This document shows, in pieces, positions 46,032 through 56,038 of a stretch of 64,000 nucleotides of DNA. The notes under the pieces are model-generated. The model was not told the origin of the DNA. It saw only the letters and a program-made list of their open reading frames with translations, and did not search any database. Within the stretch, counting starts at the first letter, position 1. Every line of letters starts with the position of its first letter. The position numbers and the translations under genes were made by a program. The stretch is from contig NZ_CP007202.1 of the NCBI RefSeq assembly GCF_000941055.1, positions 616,001-680,000 on the forward strand. Direction: 5' to 3'. This stretch comes from Siansivirga zeaxanthinifaciens CC-SAMT-1 (GTDB lineage: Bacteria > Bacteroidota > Bacteroidia > Flavobacteriales > Flavobacteriaceae).

Positions 46032-46513
46032 TCTCAAAATCACCCTTTTTAATCATATTGGTTCTATCAATATTACTTTTTAAAGAATGCCAATCCAATA
46101 AACGTCCTAAATACGACGCACCTACCAATTTAATTTCAAATGATACGGCTCAAGCCTATCACGAAGCTTACATTGAAAAATATTATAATTTACCAGAAAC
46201 AATAGCTCAAAATAATGGCGTAATACCCGACGATGTGTCCGATGTTTGGTACGATTTAAAAGTTTTAGAAGATTATTTAAACTATGTAAAAGTAAAATCG
46301 GAAGCTTTAGGCTTAGAAAACCCTGGTATTCGTGTTTACTTTGGCGCAAAGAAAATAAATGGCGAATTAAAAAACACAGTGTTTTTTACCCCAACGCACC
46401 GCGAAACAACAAGAGCTCAAGAAGACCCTATAAATTATAATTCGTATGATATTGAATCTTCCGATTATGGAACTGCTGGCATGCCCCCAAATGGTTACAA
46501 AAAAACAAGATAA

Positions 46514-47134
46514 ATGCTCGAAGTTTTAATTATAATTCGGCTTAGTATTTTAGCAGCAACTTGTATAGTTGCTGCTATCTATTGGCCATATTATAAAAAT
46601 TCTACACAACGGTATTTTTTTCATTTTTTACTTTACGTTTTATTAACCGAAATCGCCGGTGCCTTTTTAGGTCCATTGTTAGAATCTAATCAGCATTTTA
46701 TTTTTAACACCTACACCATCATATCGTTTTCATTTTATATGAACTGGTTTTATAAAATTATTAAAATGAAGAAATTCATGTTTTTATGCTTTATAATTTT
46801 TATTGTAAGCGTTTTAATATCGGTTTATTTTAATGGTTTTAACACCAAACTATTACCAGTACCCATTACTGTTGGAACCATTATAATTATTTTAAATTCT
46901 ATGTTTTTTTTAAAAACATACTTAACAGATAATGAAGTTGTTAATTTTAAAAATTCACAAAAATTCTGGATTGTTTCAAGTTTACTCACATTTTACATTG
47001 GCTTTTTACCACTGCAACTATTAATGTTTTATCTTGATACTTATTCGTTAAACTACAATGTTATTTTAACCCTTTTATTTTTAGCTCTTTACGGAGGTTT
47101 TACCATTAGTTTTTTATGCCTAAAGAAGAAATAG
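46514..47134 (+). CDS. Membrane protein of unknown function, LytS/LytTR operon
   Basis: The 206 aa protein is made of about six hydrophobic helices (LSILAATCIVAAIYWPYY, FHFLLYVLLTEIAGAFLG, FMFLCFIIFIVSVLISVYF, LLTFYIGFLPLQLLMFYL, ILTLLFLALYGGFTISFLCL). It starts directly after the preceding stop and overlaps the kinase gene by 19 bp. It may be a separate membrane sensor for the kinase, inferred from gene order. Confidence 0.75.
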   Translation: MLEVLIIIRLSILAATCIVAAIYWPYYKNSTQRYFFHFLLYVLLTEIAGAFLGPLLESNQHFIFNTYTIISFSFYMNWFYKIIKMKKFMFLCFIIFIVSVLISVYFNGFNTKLLPVPITVGTIIIILNSMFFLKTYLTDNEVVNFKNSQKFWIVSSLLTFYIGFLPLQLLMFYLDTYSLNYNVILTLLFLALYGGFTISFLCLKKK

Positions 47135-47934
47135 AACATATTTTTATCATCCTTTTTTTTATAGCAATGCTAGTTGTTGGCACCATGCTTTTTTTATTTA
47201 TAACCTTTACCAATCGTAAAAACAAACTAATAAAAGCACAATTAGAAACGAAGCTAAGCAATCAAAAAAGGCAGTATGAGTTGCAATTAAATGCCTTACG
47301 AGCGCAAATGAATCCGCATTTTGTGCATAATTCACTTAACGCCATTCAATATTACATTCAATTAAATGAGGTTGAAAAAAGCGAAGATTATCTCGCCAAA
47401 TTTTCAAAACTTATGCGCCAGTTTTTCGAGTATTCGCGCAAGCAAAATATATCTATAGAACATGAAATAAAACTTCTAAAAAACTATTTAGATATTGAAA
47501 AACTAAGGTTTGAAGATAAATTCGATTATAAAATTACAATCGATAAAACTTTAGACCTTCAAGACCTTTTTTTGCCCCCAATGATTTTGCAGCCCATTGT
47601 AGAAAACGCTATAAATCATGGTATTTTTCATAAAAAAGACAAAGGCCTACTGGAAATTAATTTTGAAAATACTCAAAATAATCAATTCAAAATTGAAATT
47701 ATAGACAATGGTATTGGCATTAACGAATCTAAAAAACTATCAAAAGAAAAAAACGAAAGCTACACCGAGCATTCGGGTTTTGTACTAGAAGAACGCTTGG
47801 CATTACTAAAAGAAAGTAGTTATTGGAAAATCGATTTTTCAATTGTAGACCGTCTGGAAAACGAAAACCAATCGGGAACCCGAGTAACCTTATTGGTTAA
47901 CTTAGAAACAAACACCGCTAATCATGACCATTAA
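47116..47934 (+). CDS. LytS-type sensor histidine kinase
   Basis: The 272 aa protein has one N-terminal membrane helix, then the His_kinase motif LRAQMNPHFVHNSLNAIQYY with phospho-acceptor H68, and an HATPase domain (LQPIVENAINHGI, IIDNGIGI, SGTRVTLLV). It has no sensing domain of its own, so sensing may lie in the preceding membrane protein. It overlaps the response regulator gene by 11 bp. Confidence 0.92.
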   Translation: MPKEEIEHIFIILFFIAMLVVGTMLFLFITFTNRKNKLIKAQLETKLSNQKRQYELQLNALRAQMNPHFVHNSLNAIQYYIQLNEVEKSEDYLAKFSKLMRQFFEYSRKQNISIEHEIKLLKNYLDIEKLRFEDKFDYKITIDKTLDLQDLFLPPMILQPIVENAINHGIFHKKDKGLLEINFENTQNNQFKIEIIDNGIGINESKKLSKEKNESYTEHSGFVLEERLALLKESSYWKIDFSIVDRLENENQSGTRVTLLVNLETNTANHDH

Positions 47935-48667
47935 AACCATACTTATAGACGACGAGCGCAAAGCACTCGCCATATTAAAAAACAAACTAGAGCGCCTTTG
48001 CCCTAATGTAGAGGTTATTGCCCAAACACAAAACCCAAAAGAAGGTTTAACTTTAATTAAAAACTTGAATCCAGATTTAGTTTTTCTAGATATTGCCATG
48101 CCCGAATTAAGCGGATTTGATGTTTTAAAGCAATTAGAAAACCCCCATTTTGAAATTATTTTTGCCACAGCATTCGATACCTATGCCATAGAAGCCATAA
48201 AACATTGCGCTATTGGCTATTTGGTAAAACCTATAGATAATACCGACCTAGTTGAAGCAGTAAAAAATGCCGAAAAAAACATATTAGAGAAATTTTCTTT
48301 ACAAAAAAACAAGCAGCTTATTGAAAACTTAGGCATGCAAACCTTTCAGAAAAAGAAAATAATTATCCCATCTGTAGAAGGTTTAGAATTTATAGCCATA
48401 GAAAATATTTTACACTGCGAAGGCGAAACAGGATATACTAAAATTCATTTAAAAACAGGCAAACCCCTATTAAGCTCGAGCAGCATTGGTCATTTTAACA
48501 AACTACTAGAAAACAGCAACTTTTATTTAGTGCACAAATCGCATTTAATAAACCTTAATTATATCGAAAAATATATAAATGAAGGTTATGTTATAATTAG
48601 CGGAAACCAAAAAATACCAGTATCACGAAACCGACGACAAGATTTTTTAGAGCACTTAAAAAACTAA
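47924..48667 (+). CDS. LytTR-family response regulator
   Basis: The 247 aa protein has a receiver domain (ILIDDE with D9/D10, phospho-acceptor D56 in LVFLDIAMP, VKPID) and a C-terminal LytTR DNA-binding domain (FIAIENILHCEGETGYTKIH, FYLVHKSHLINLNYIEKY, VPVSRNR-like end). It pairs with the upstream kinase. Possible targets are the two promoters at 50841 and 51480 that share a palindrome. It converges with tex, overlapping by 4 bp. Confidence 0.92.
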   Translation: MTIKTILIDDERKALAILKNKLERLCPNVEVIAQTQNPKEGLTLIKNLNPDLVFLDIAMPELSGFDVLKQLENPHFEIIFATAFDTYAIEAIKHCAIGYLVKPIDNTDLVEAVKNAEKNILEKFSLQKNKQLIENLGMQTFQKKKIIIPSVEGLEFIAIENILHCEGETGYTKIHLKTGKPLLSSSSIGHFNKLLENSNFYLVHKSHLINLNYIEKYINEGYVIISGNQKIPVSRNRRQDFLEHLKN

Positions 48668-50787
48668 TTATGCAATTTCAATTGAATACGCTTTCGCGGA
48701 ATATCAACCTCTAACACTTTCACTATAATTTGCTGATGCAGGCTAACATGCTCGTTCACATCTTTTACAAAACTATCTGAAAGATTAGACACATGAATTA
48801 AACCACTTTCTTTTATACCAATATCTACAAAACAACCAAAAGCGGTTATATTGTTTACAATACCTGGCAACAGTTGTCCTTCACGTAAATCGCTAATGGT
48901 TTTTATATTCTGATTAAACGTAAACACTTTAGCTTGCTCGCGAATATCTAATCCGGGTTTTTCAAGCTCTTTAATAATATCTTCAAGCGTTAGTAATCCT
49001 ACTGAAGGGGTGCAATATCTTTTTAAATCTATTTTTTTAAGCAGCTCTTTATTACCAATTAACTCTGTAACACTTTTACCCAAATCGGTTGCCATGTTTT
49101 CTACAATAGCATAACTTTCTGGATGAACTGCCGAATCGTCTAAAGGGTTTTTAGCTTCCTTAATTCTTAAAAAGGCAGCACCCTGTTCGAAGGCTTTATC
49201 GCCTAAGCGGGGCACTTTTTTAATGGCCTCTCTAGATGTAAATGCGCCATGCGCATCGCGGTAAGCCACAATATTTTCTGCCAGTTTTGGTCCTATGCCA
49301 GAAACGTAACTTAGTAAACTGGTGCTTGCCGTATTAATGTTAACACCCACGGCATTAACGCAACTTTCAACTACCGTATCTAACTCTTTTTTTAGTTTTG
49401 TTTGGTCTACATCGTGCTGGTACTGCCCAACGCCAATAGATTTTGCATCAATTTTTACCAATTCGGCTAAAGGATCCTGCAAACGACGACCAATAGAAAC
49501 CGATCCGCGAACGGTAACATCGTAATTTGGAAACTCATCGCGAGCTATTTTTGATGCCGAATAAATACTGGCGCCTGCCTCACTAACTACAAAAACCTGA
49601 ACATCATTTTTAAAATGAATTTTCCTAATAAAAGCCTCTGTTTCTCGTGATGCTGTGCCGTTTCCAATGGCAATGGCTTCAATTTTATAAGCTTCGGTTA
49701 ATGAGCTTATTTTTTTAATAGCACCTATTTGGTCGCTTTTTGGCGGATGCGGGTATATGGTTTCGTTGTACAACAAAACGCCCTGAGCATCTAAACAAAC
49801 CACTTTGCAGCCTGATCGAAATCCGGGGTCGATAGCCAAAACGCGCTTTTCTCCTAAAGGCGACCCTAAAAGTAATTGTTTAAGGTTTTTGGCAAAAATA
49901 GTTATCGCGTCGGCATCGGCTTTTTCCTTGGCGTTCTGTAAAGCTTCATTACTTAACGATGGCAACAACAAACGTTTATAAGCATCTTTTATGGCTAAAG
50001 TAATTTGGTCTGCACAAGCGTTGTTAGAGCGTATTATTTTATCTTCAATTTTAGACAATGCTTTATCATCGTCAATTTCAATTTTAAGCTTAATAAAACC
50101 TTCACTTTGGGCACGTAGTATTGCTAATAAGCGATGCGATGGTATGCGAGATAACGATTCATCCCAATCGAAATAATCTCTAAATTTTTGAGCGTCTTCG
50201 CTATCTTTTTTTGTTTTTACCACTTTCGTGGAAATGGTAGCGAAACGTTCTAGCTGGTATCGAATGTTGTTTCTAACATCGGTACGCTCGTTAATCCACT
50301 CCGAAATTATATGCCTGGCGCCCTCGAGAGCATCATCAACCGATGCCACTTCGCCTTTTAAATATTTAAAAGCTATCGACTCTAAATCGTTAGCATTTTG
50401 TGACATAATTATTTTTGCCAAAGGCTCTAAACCATGTAATCGCGCGGTTTCGGCTTTGGTTTTTCGGCTTTTTTTGTAGGGCAAATACAAATCTTCAAGC
50501 GATACCAAATCTTGTGTGGCTTCTAGTTTTTGTTTTAATGCTTCCGTTAAAACGCCTTGTTCTTCTAAAGCTTTTAAAATGGCAACTTTTCGTTTTTCTA
50601 AACTTTCAAATTGTTCTTTATACTTTACAATATCACCAATTTGTACTTCATCTAAATTACCTGTATGTTCTTTTCTATATCGTGAAATAAACGGAATGGT
50701 ACAATCTTCGTTAAGTAATTCTAGGGTATTTTTTATGGATGATTCGGGTAATTGGGTTTGGGAAATTATAAACGAAATTAAAGACAT
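48664..50787 (-). CDS. tex: Tex-family S1 RNA-binding transcription accessory protein
   Basis: The 707 aa protein has the Tex N-terminal helices (ISRYRKEHTGNLDE), a YqgF/RNase H-like domain (VLAIDPGFRSGCKV), two HhH segments (LLSYVSGIGPKLAENIVAYR, RLGDKAFEQGAAFLRI) and a C-terminal S1 domain (LLPGIVNNITAFGCFVDIGIKESGLIHVS). It binds nucleic acid and affects transcription. Its last 37 coding bases recur at 38219-38255. Confidence 0.94.
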   Translation of the reverse strand: MSLISFIISQTQLPESSIKNTLELLNEDCTIPFISRYRKEHTGNLDEVQIGDIVKYKEQFESLEKRKVAILKALEEQGVLTEALKQKLEATQDLVSLEDLYLPYKKSRKTKAETARLHGLEPLAKIIMSQNANDLESIAFKYLKGEVASVDDALEGARHIISEWINERTDVRNNIRYQLERFATISTKVVKTKKDSEDAQKFRDYFDWDESLSRIPSHRLLAILRAQSEGFIKLKIEIDDDKALSKIEDKIIRSNNACADQITLAIKDAYKRLLLPSLSNEALQNAKEKADADAITIFAKNLKQLLLGSPLGEKRVLAIDPGFRSGCKVVCLDAQGVLLYNETIYPHPPKSDQIGAIKKISSLTEAYKIEAIAIGNGTASRETEAFIRKIHFKNDVQVFVVSEAGASIYSASKIARDEFPNYDVTVRGSVSIGRRLQDPLAELVKIDAKSIGVGQYQHDVDQTKLKKELDTVVESCVNAVGVNINTASTSLLSYVSGIGPKLAENIVAYRDAHGAFTSREAIKKVPRLGDKAFEQGAAFLRIKEAKNPLDDSAVHPESYAIVENMATDLGKSVTELIGNKELLKKIDLKRYCTPSVGLLTLEDIIKELEKPGLDIREQAKVFTFNQNIKTISDLREGQLLPGIVNNITAFGCFVDIGIKESGLIHVSNLSDSFVKDVNEHVSLHQQIIVKVLEVDIPRKRIQLKLHN

Positions 50788-50840
50788 GTAACGATTTTAA
50801 ATAAATTGAAAAGCAAATATAACAAGATAAACCGCATTAA

Positions 50841-50891
50841 AATATACGAAAGTCTCCGTATGGAAAACCCGCCTTGAAAATATTAGGTTTG
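50841..50891 (+). promoter_or_regulatory. Promoter with shared palindromic element, site A
   Basis: AATATACGA-N7-CGTATGGA at 50841-50864 is followed after 19 bp by the -7 box TAGGTTTG (50884-50891). Element, spacing and -7 type equal those of site B (51480-51530). No -33 TTTG is present, as expected for an activator-dependent promoter. It serves the 188 aa membrane protein gene. Confidence 0.6.
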
Positions 50892-50912
50892 TTGTAATAT
50901 TAATTGAATCGT

Positions 50913-51479
50913 ATGAAAAAAGATTGGCCTTTAAAAGTTCATATAATTTGTGTTTTTATAATTATAACACATCTTGTTTTTAAATGGCTTTTTAATTTCG
51001 GTCTCGCTGAAACCTATATTTTTACAATAAAGGTATTAGCTATTTTAACGGGTGTTTTTCTCATCTTCTTTCATTTTAAACAAGTTTGGCTTCGGTTTTA
51101 TTTTAAAATGTATGGTGCCGCTCTCATACTTTTTTTGGCAGGTTTTATTATTCGAGGTTTTTTAGGTGGCCTACTAACCTCGGCATTGCAATATCCTGTA
51201 ATACGGGATGAGATAGCTTACAAATACAACCAAATTACTATTTACAGAAAATACGAAGGCGCCTTTAGTTTGTGTTGTACCTACCGTGTTACCGAAAAAC
51301 GATACTCCATTTTCGAAAAAACATTTGGTGAATTTCAAGTTTTAGGACAATCGGATTTTATAATAAAATCTATAGAAAATTCGCCTCAACGTTTAAAAAT
51401 AATTCACCAGGATTTTGTGTTTGACAATAACAAAAACGAACTGGTTTTAAAAGATAAATCTCTAATTTTCAACAAATAA
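50913..51479 (+). CDS. Membrane protein of unknown function (188 aa)
   Basis: I take ATG 50913 (MKKDWPLKVHI) over an upstream TTG. About three helices (ICVFIIITHLVFKWLF, IKVLAILTGVFLIFFHF, YGAALILFLAGFIIRGFL) precede a soluble C-terminal domain (IAYKYNQITIYRKYEGAFSLCCTYRVTEKRYSIF). No family recognised. It shares its regulatory element with the YD-repeat block that follows. Confidence 0.7.
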   Translation: MKKDWPLKVHIICVFIIITHLVFKWLFNFGLAETYIFTIKVLAILTGVFLIFFHFKQVWLRFYFKMYGAALILFLAGFIIRGFLGGLLTSALQYPVIRDEIAYKYNQITIYRKYEGAFSLCCTYRVTEKRYSIFEKTFGEFQVLGQSDFIIKSIENSPQRLKIIHQDFVFDNNKNELVLKDKSLIFNK

Positions 51480-51530
51480 AATATACGACATTTGTCGTAT
51501 GGATTGGTGTGCTTTTCATTAATAGATTTG
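51480..51530 (+). promoter_or_regulatory. Promoter with shared palindromic element, site B
   Basis: AATATACGA-N7-CGTATGGA at 51480-51503, with the centre extending the symmetry (ATACGACATTTGTCGTAT). It is followed after 19 bp by TAGATTTG (51523-51530). It starts at the last base of the 188 aa gene and precedes the first gene of the YD-repeat block by 19 bp. Confidence 0.65.
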
Positions 51531-51549
51531 TTTAAACAACAAGACTTTT

Positions 51550-52524
51550 ATGAAAACTATTCTATTTACAAAAATCCTTTTCGTTTTATCGACTCATGTT
51601 TTTTGGGCTCAAAAAACAACTTTAAAAGATTTCAATCTTCCAAAAAACACCATCATGTTTGTAGATGCAACCATGTTATATGATGGTGCAACAAAACAAA
51701 CCACATTTAGAAAGCAAAACCAATTAGAATTTAAAGATGGTTTACTTATTAAAGAATCTTCGGCTGAAATAATTGGCACTCTTAAGTTGGGGTCGCAAAA
51801 AGTTTACACCTATAATTCAAATAATGAGTTAATTAATATTAACGACGCTGGTGGCATAGCCGATGTGGGTGGCTCTGCAGACGATATAAAAATTACTTAC
51901 ATTAAAAATGGCGAAACTACATATGTTTATAAAAACAGTAATTCGTACTTAAATAAATACTATGATAAGAATGGAAATCTAATTGGAGAAGACACATACG
52001 ATTATCAATCTAAATATATTTCTGAAAAAGTTACTTTTAAAAATGGTGTTAAAACAACCATAACATACAACTCAAAACAAGAACCCAAGGATAAAACTAC
52101 CGAATACTTTAACAAAGGAAATCAACCTATCTTAAAAGTATATACCGATTATCGCTTTGCTAAAACCGACAAAGTTACGAGCTACACCTATGATGCAAAT
52201 GGCAATTTAACCGAATGCCAAATAAGCGATTATAAAAATGATATGCCGGGCAAAAAGGTTGACTATTTTAAAGACGGTAAAATAACACCTGTGCCCGATA
52301 ACTTTAAAATAGGTAAAACAATAACGATACCCTATTACAATTATTCTGAAGGAACACTTTGGACGGTTCAAATAGCTGGCAACCAAAAAAACAAAGAAGA
52401 AATAGAAGTAAAAATGAGAGCCATAAAAACCAGCGATGGCAAAATGTATAATACCAATAACCAAGGTGCTTTAATGACCTTTTTAGCTGATACTTACACA
52501 AAAATAAATGCTTCTAAACCATGA
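51550..52524 (+). CDS. Secreted YD-repeat-like protein (324 aa)
   Basis: A signal peptide (STHVFWAQ) precedes tandem YD-/RHS-like strands (KYYDKNGNLIGE, TEYFNKGNQPIL, YTYDANGNLTECQ). Such repeats form beta shells in RHS toxins, but no toxin or core domain is visible. The C-terminal 80 residues (GTLWTVQIAGNQKNKEEIEVKM) differ. First gene of a five-gene block; its TGA overlaps the next ATG (ATGA). Function unknown, probably periplasmic or surface. Confidence 0.65.
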   Translation: MKTILFTKILFVLSTHVFWAQKTTLKDFNLPKNTIMFVDATMLYDGATKQTTFRKQNQLEFKDGLLIKESSAEIIGTLKLGSQKVYTYNSNNELININDAGGIADVGGSADDIKITYIKNGETTYVYKNSNSYLNKYYDKNGNLIGEDTYDYQSKYISEKVTFKNGVKTTITYNSKQEPKDKTTEYFNKGNQPILKVYTDYRFAKTDKVTSYTYDANGNLTECQISDYKNDMPGKKVDYFKDGKITPVPDNFKIGKTITIPYYNYSEGTLWTVQIAGNQKNKEEIEVKMRAIKTSDGKMYNTNNQGALMTFLADTYTKINASKP

Positions 52525-54624
52525 AAAAACAAATTATAATCATCATTTTATGTTCCTGGATTACAGCGTTTGCTCAAAAAAATAGATTGGCAAAATGCCC
52601 CTAAAAATCCTTTAGGTTTTAAATATAAAAAAGAACACTTCAATCTTAAAGGAGATATTTATGCTTCTAATGATATGGTATTTGATAAAAGCGGTAATCT
52701 AATATATAATTTTGAAACACAATATTATTACGATAAAAGCGGAAGAATTATAGGAAACAACTATAACGACGAGCTTACTTACGATGCTAAAGGAAACATA
52801 AACATGTATAAGTATAATAGTGGAAACGCCAATTTTTACAATTATAATGATGAGAATTTATTGGTTTTCGAAAAATCTACTTATGGCGACGAAACTACTT
52901 ATACCTACGACTCTAAAAACCGAATTATTAAATCAACAATAAACCGAAAAGGAGAACTCTATTCAGAATACCATTATTCTTATAGTAAAATTGGCGATAC
53001 GGTTGTAATAACATCAAATTACAAATTTGCCAGCTCACCAAAGCAATATACTGCAACCTATTATTATTTAGATGGTTATTTAGTTAAAGAAAAACTAGAC
53101 TCTGTAGAACATAATTACACGATTTTAAAAGATAGCAAAGGCAACAAAATCGATTTTTACACAACTAACAAACCAAACGAAAACCGTTATAAAACACTAA
53201 ACCGTTATTATAGCGATATCAATAAGCCAATAAAACTAGAGCTGGGTTATTATAAACCTACTTACAATACAAAATTAGATAAAATACTTACCACATATGT
53301 TAATGGAAACCAAGCTTTTGATATTGTAATTAGCGAAGGTGTTAAACCCAACGAAAAAGTGTTTTACGATGGTTTAACACAAACATATTATGCCGTACCC
53401 AACGTAATAAAAGAAAATCATTCTATACATACCCGCATCCCTCTTACCCAAATACTTTCTAAAGGAACTCCATATTTAAGTTATGCCTATGATGGTAAAT
53501 TTATTAATTACGTCGATGGTTTTAATAGGGTTAAATCAAGAGAATTTGCCTTCCTGGGACCACACATGGTCGATTACCGTGTAGACAAAAAAGTGGGTAG
53601 AACTTATGTAATTAAAAACTATCAAAACATAAAAGAGCAAGAAGTAAAAGAAATGTCGTTGTTTACAACCGATACAACTTCTGTATTATATACAAGAGAT
53701 TTAGTTAAAGATAAATTTTTCATAATTGTAAAAGGAAAACACATCGATTACAAAAATGCTCGACTAGAATATTTAAATAATGGCGACCCCGTTATTTTTG
53801 TTAACAATACACCCATGTATGTTTTAAAAGGATTTAAAACAGCTACTCATGAAGCTATTTTGTTGGGTAAAATATACGAAGATGAGTTAAAAAATCAACA
53901 GAGTAATATTACAGAAAAAAACACTACAGAAACTACCAATACAACATCCACAGAGACCTGTATTTCTGGCAATTGCACCAATGGCTTTGGCGAATTAAAA
54001 ACAGTAAACAACTCTACTTACACAGGGTTTTTCTCTAACGGTAAAGCCATGGGTTACGGAAAAGAAGTGTACCAAGATGGTTCTTTTTATACCGGTGAAT
54101 TTCAAAATGGTTTAAGAAATGGTTTTGGTATGTACACCTGGAATAGCGATGGACAATACTATATAGGCCAATGGAAAGACGGGAAACAACATGGCTACGG
54201 CTACTTTAAAAAAGGTACAGAAGTTTTACAAGCTGGATATTACGAAAACGCTAAGCAAACCCGCAATATGTTAACTCAAAACTACAAAAACAAACAAGCT
54301 GTTGGAAATTGTATTGGCGACTGTGCCAATGGTTTTGGGTACTACAAATATTCAAACAACGATAGCTATGTTGGCTTTTTTACCAATAATAAAAGAAACT
54401 ATGTAGGTGCTTATACATGGGCTTCTGGTAATGTTTTTATTGGCGAAATTAATTACGATCTCTTTAACGGACAAGGCATTGAGTATTACAAATCGGCAGA
54501 AACAACTTATTATGGCGAATTTGTTTCTGGTAAACGCCACGGCAAGGGTGCCTATTTTGCTAAAAACGGCACACCTATTAGCAAAGGCTACTGGGAAAAT
54601 GGCGTGTTAAAAACTTCTTATTAA
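52521..54624 (+). pseudogene. Secreted YD-repeat plus MORN-repeat protein, frameshifted in an A7 tract
   Basis: ATG 52521 overlaps the preceding stop and encodes a signal peptide (MKKQIIIIILCSWITAFAQK). At the A7 run 52576-52582 the frame goes wrong; with six A it reads FAQKIDWQNAPKNPLGFKYK, matching the next paralogue (RAQKVDWTQAPLNPVAFKYK). As sequenced, only a TTG at 52570 opens the main frame, without signal peptide. The rest (~680 aa) has YD-like repeats and, after a GNCTNGFGE motif, five or more MORN repeats (YTGEFQNGLRNGFGMYTW, YYIGQWKDGKQHGYGYF). It may be phase-variable, broken or a sequencing error. Confidence 0.75.
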
Positions 54625-54642
54625 TATAAAAAACTTAAAATA

Positions 54643-56013
54643 ATGAAACCCTACATCTCAATCCTATTTATCTGTTTTTTAACCATAGGTAGCAGAGCTC
54701 AAAAAGTAGATTGGACTCAAGCACCCTTAAACCCCGTAGCTTTTAAATATAAATTAGAAGACTTCAACCTAAAAAATGTTTTTGCTTACAACGAAAAGTT
54801 TTTTAAAGATGGGTTGCTAATGTACGATAACGACCAAAACACAAAACAATATTATAAATATAACTATGATGGGTTGCTATTAGAAGACAGCGATGAAAAC
54901 ACCTATACTTTTAACGAAAAAAAACAACTCATAGCCATAACCGGTTCTAAACATCATAAGGGCTACTTCCCAATAAATTTGAAGTTTGAATATGATGACT
55001 ATGGTCGATTAGCAACAAAAATTATAAGAGATAACGAAAAAATATCTTACACCTATTATAATTCTGGGCAGCTAAAAACTCAACTTAGCGAATCTAATGG
55101 TGTTGAAAGCCAATTAATAGTTTATACCTATTCCAAAGAAAATGGACTTTTAAAAATATCAAAGAATACAGCAAAAAAAGCAAATACAGGTATTGAACAA
55201 GAATATTTATTTTACGACCGAGGCGTACTTGTTAAAAAAATAGGTAAAACAGGGAAAGTAACCACTTGGAAAACCAAAACCGATGCTCAAGGAAACTATT
55301 TACAAGAAATGGATGTTACCTTTAATAAAAATGAAATTAGTACAGGTTTAAATTTTTCATATAAAGCAGATAAACGCATCGTTTACTTTGATAAAACTTC
55401 CCCAGAACTAGTTTTTATTAACGAAAAACCAGCAGCGTTTATACCTATAATTCATTATGAATATAGAAAAATATTCTTTGACATCTTTAACCAAGATTAT
55501 TATAACGTCTATCCTGGGGCATCTGCAGAAAATGGTTTTAATATTTCAATACTAGCCAAAAACAAAGAAGCCATTGCTATTAAACCCAAAAAATACAATC
55601 CTTTTCACCCTACAGACAAACTATATCATCTTGTTTATGCTGGTCTCGTAAGAAATCAAGGCGGTTTAATTAACCCTTTTTCACATATAAATGTTCACCA
55701 AAACGACCATCAATCTTTAATACTTTACGATCGCTTTTTTGAAAAGAATTACTACATAAAAATAAATCCAATTGATGGTATTTATATTTTAAACGACGCC
55801 TTACCTGTTATGTTCTATGTCACCGAAGAAAACGCACAAAAATTATATCATTTTGTTAAAAATGGCGAAGAAATTAATCCGTCTAGATTAAACTTAGCCT
55901 ATGCAAATAACAACGAAGACGCCTCGGTAGAGGTAGATAACAAACTTGTGTATTACATTAAAGGCTTGAAAAATTTAGAAAACAAAAAAGTCTATTACCC
56001 AACTATATTATAG
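54643..56013 (+). CDS. Secreted YD-repeat-like protein (456 aa), paralogue
   Basis: A signal peptide (TIGSRAQ) precedes the block's shared N-terminal motif (VDWTQAPLNPVAFKYKLEDF) and YD-like strands (YKYNYDGLLLED, FEYDDYGRLATKI, YTYYNSGQLKTQ). The C-terminal ~250 residues are not repetitive. It follows the MORN protein gene by 18 bp. Function unknown. Confidence 0.65.
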   Translation: MKPYISILFICFLTIGSRAQKVDWTQAPLNPVAFKYKLEDFNLKNVFAYNEKFFKDGLLMYDNDQNTKQYYKYNYDGLLLEDSDENTYTFNEKKQLIAITGSKHHKGYFPINLKFEYDDYGRLATKIIRDNEKISYTYYNSGQLKTQLSESNGVESQLIVYTYSKENGLLKISKNTAKKANTGIEQEYLFYDRGVLVKKIGKTGKVTTWKTKTDAQGNYLQEMDVTFNKNEISTGLNFSYKADKRIVYFDKTSPELVFINEKPAAFIPIIHYEYRKIFFDIFNQDYYNVYPGASAENGFNISILAKNKEAIAIKPKKYNPFHPTDKLYHLVYAGLVRNQGGLINPFSHINVHQNDHQSLILYDRFFEKNYYIKINPIDGIYILNDALPVMFYVTEENAQKLYHFVKNGEEINPSRLNLAYANNNEDASVEVDNKLVYYIKGLKNLENKKVYYPTIL

Positions 56014-56038
56014 TATCTCTCAACAAAAACAATACATC

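Larger units (their letters stand above)
44676..46513 (+). pseudogene. Small membrane-anchored/lipoprotein gene interrupted by the IS
   Basis: Removing the IS and one 8 bp duplication joins 44676-44696 to 46040-46513 into one 164-codon frame: MKNLISK then SPFLIILVLSILLFKECQS. The present frame instead starts at GTG 46019 inside the IS terminal repeat (MRYYLSK), by chance the same length. The signal segment survives, with an unusual FKEC before the possible lipid Cys. The body (HEAYIEKYYNLPETIAQ, IRVYFGAKKINGELKNTVFFTPTHR) is not recognised. It is first in the LytS/LytTR operon; the native promoter is now cut off. Confidence 0.85.
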
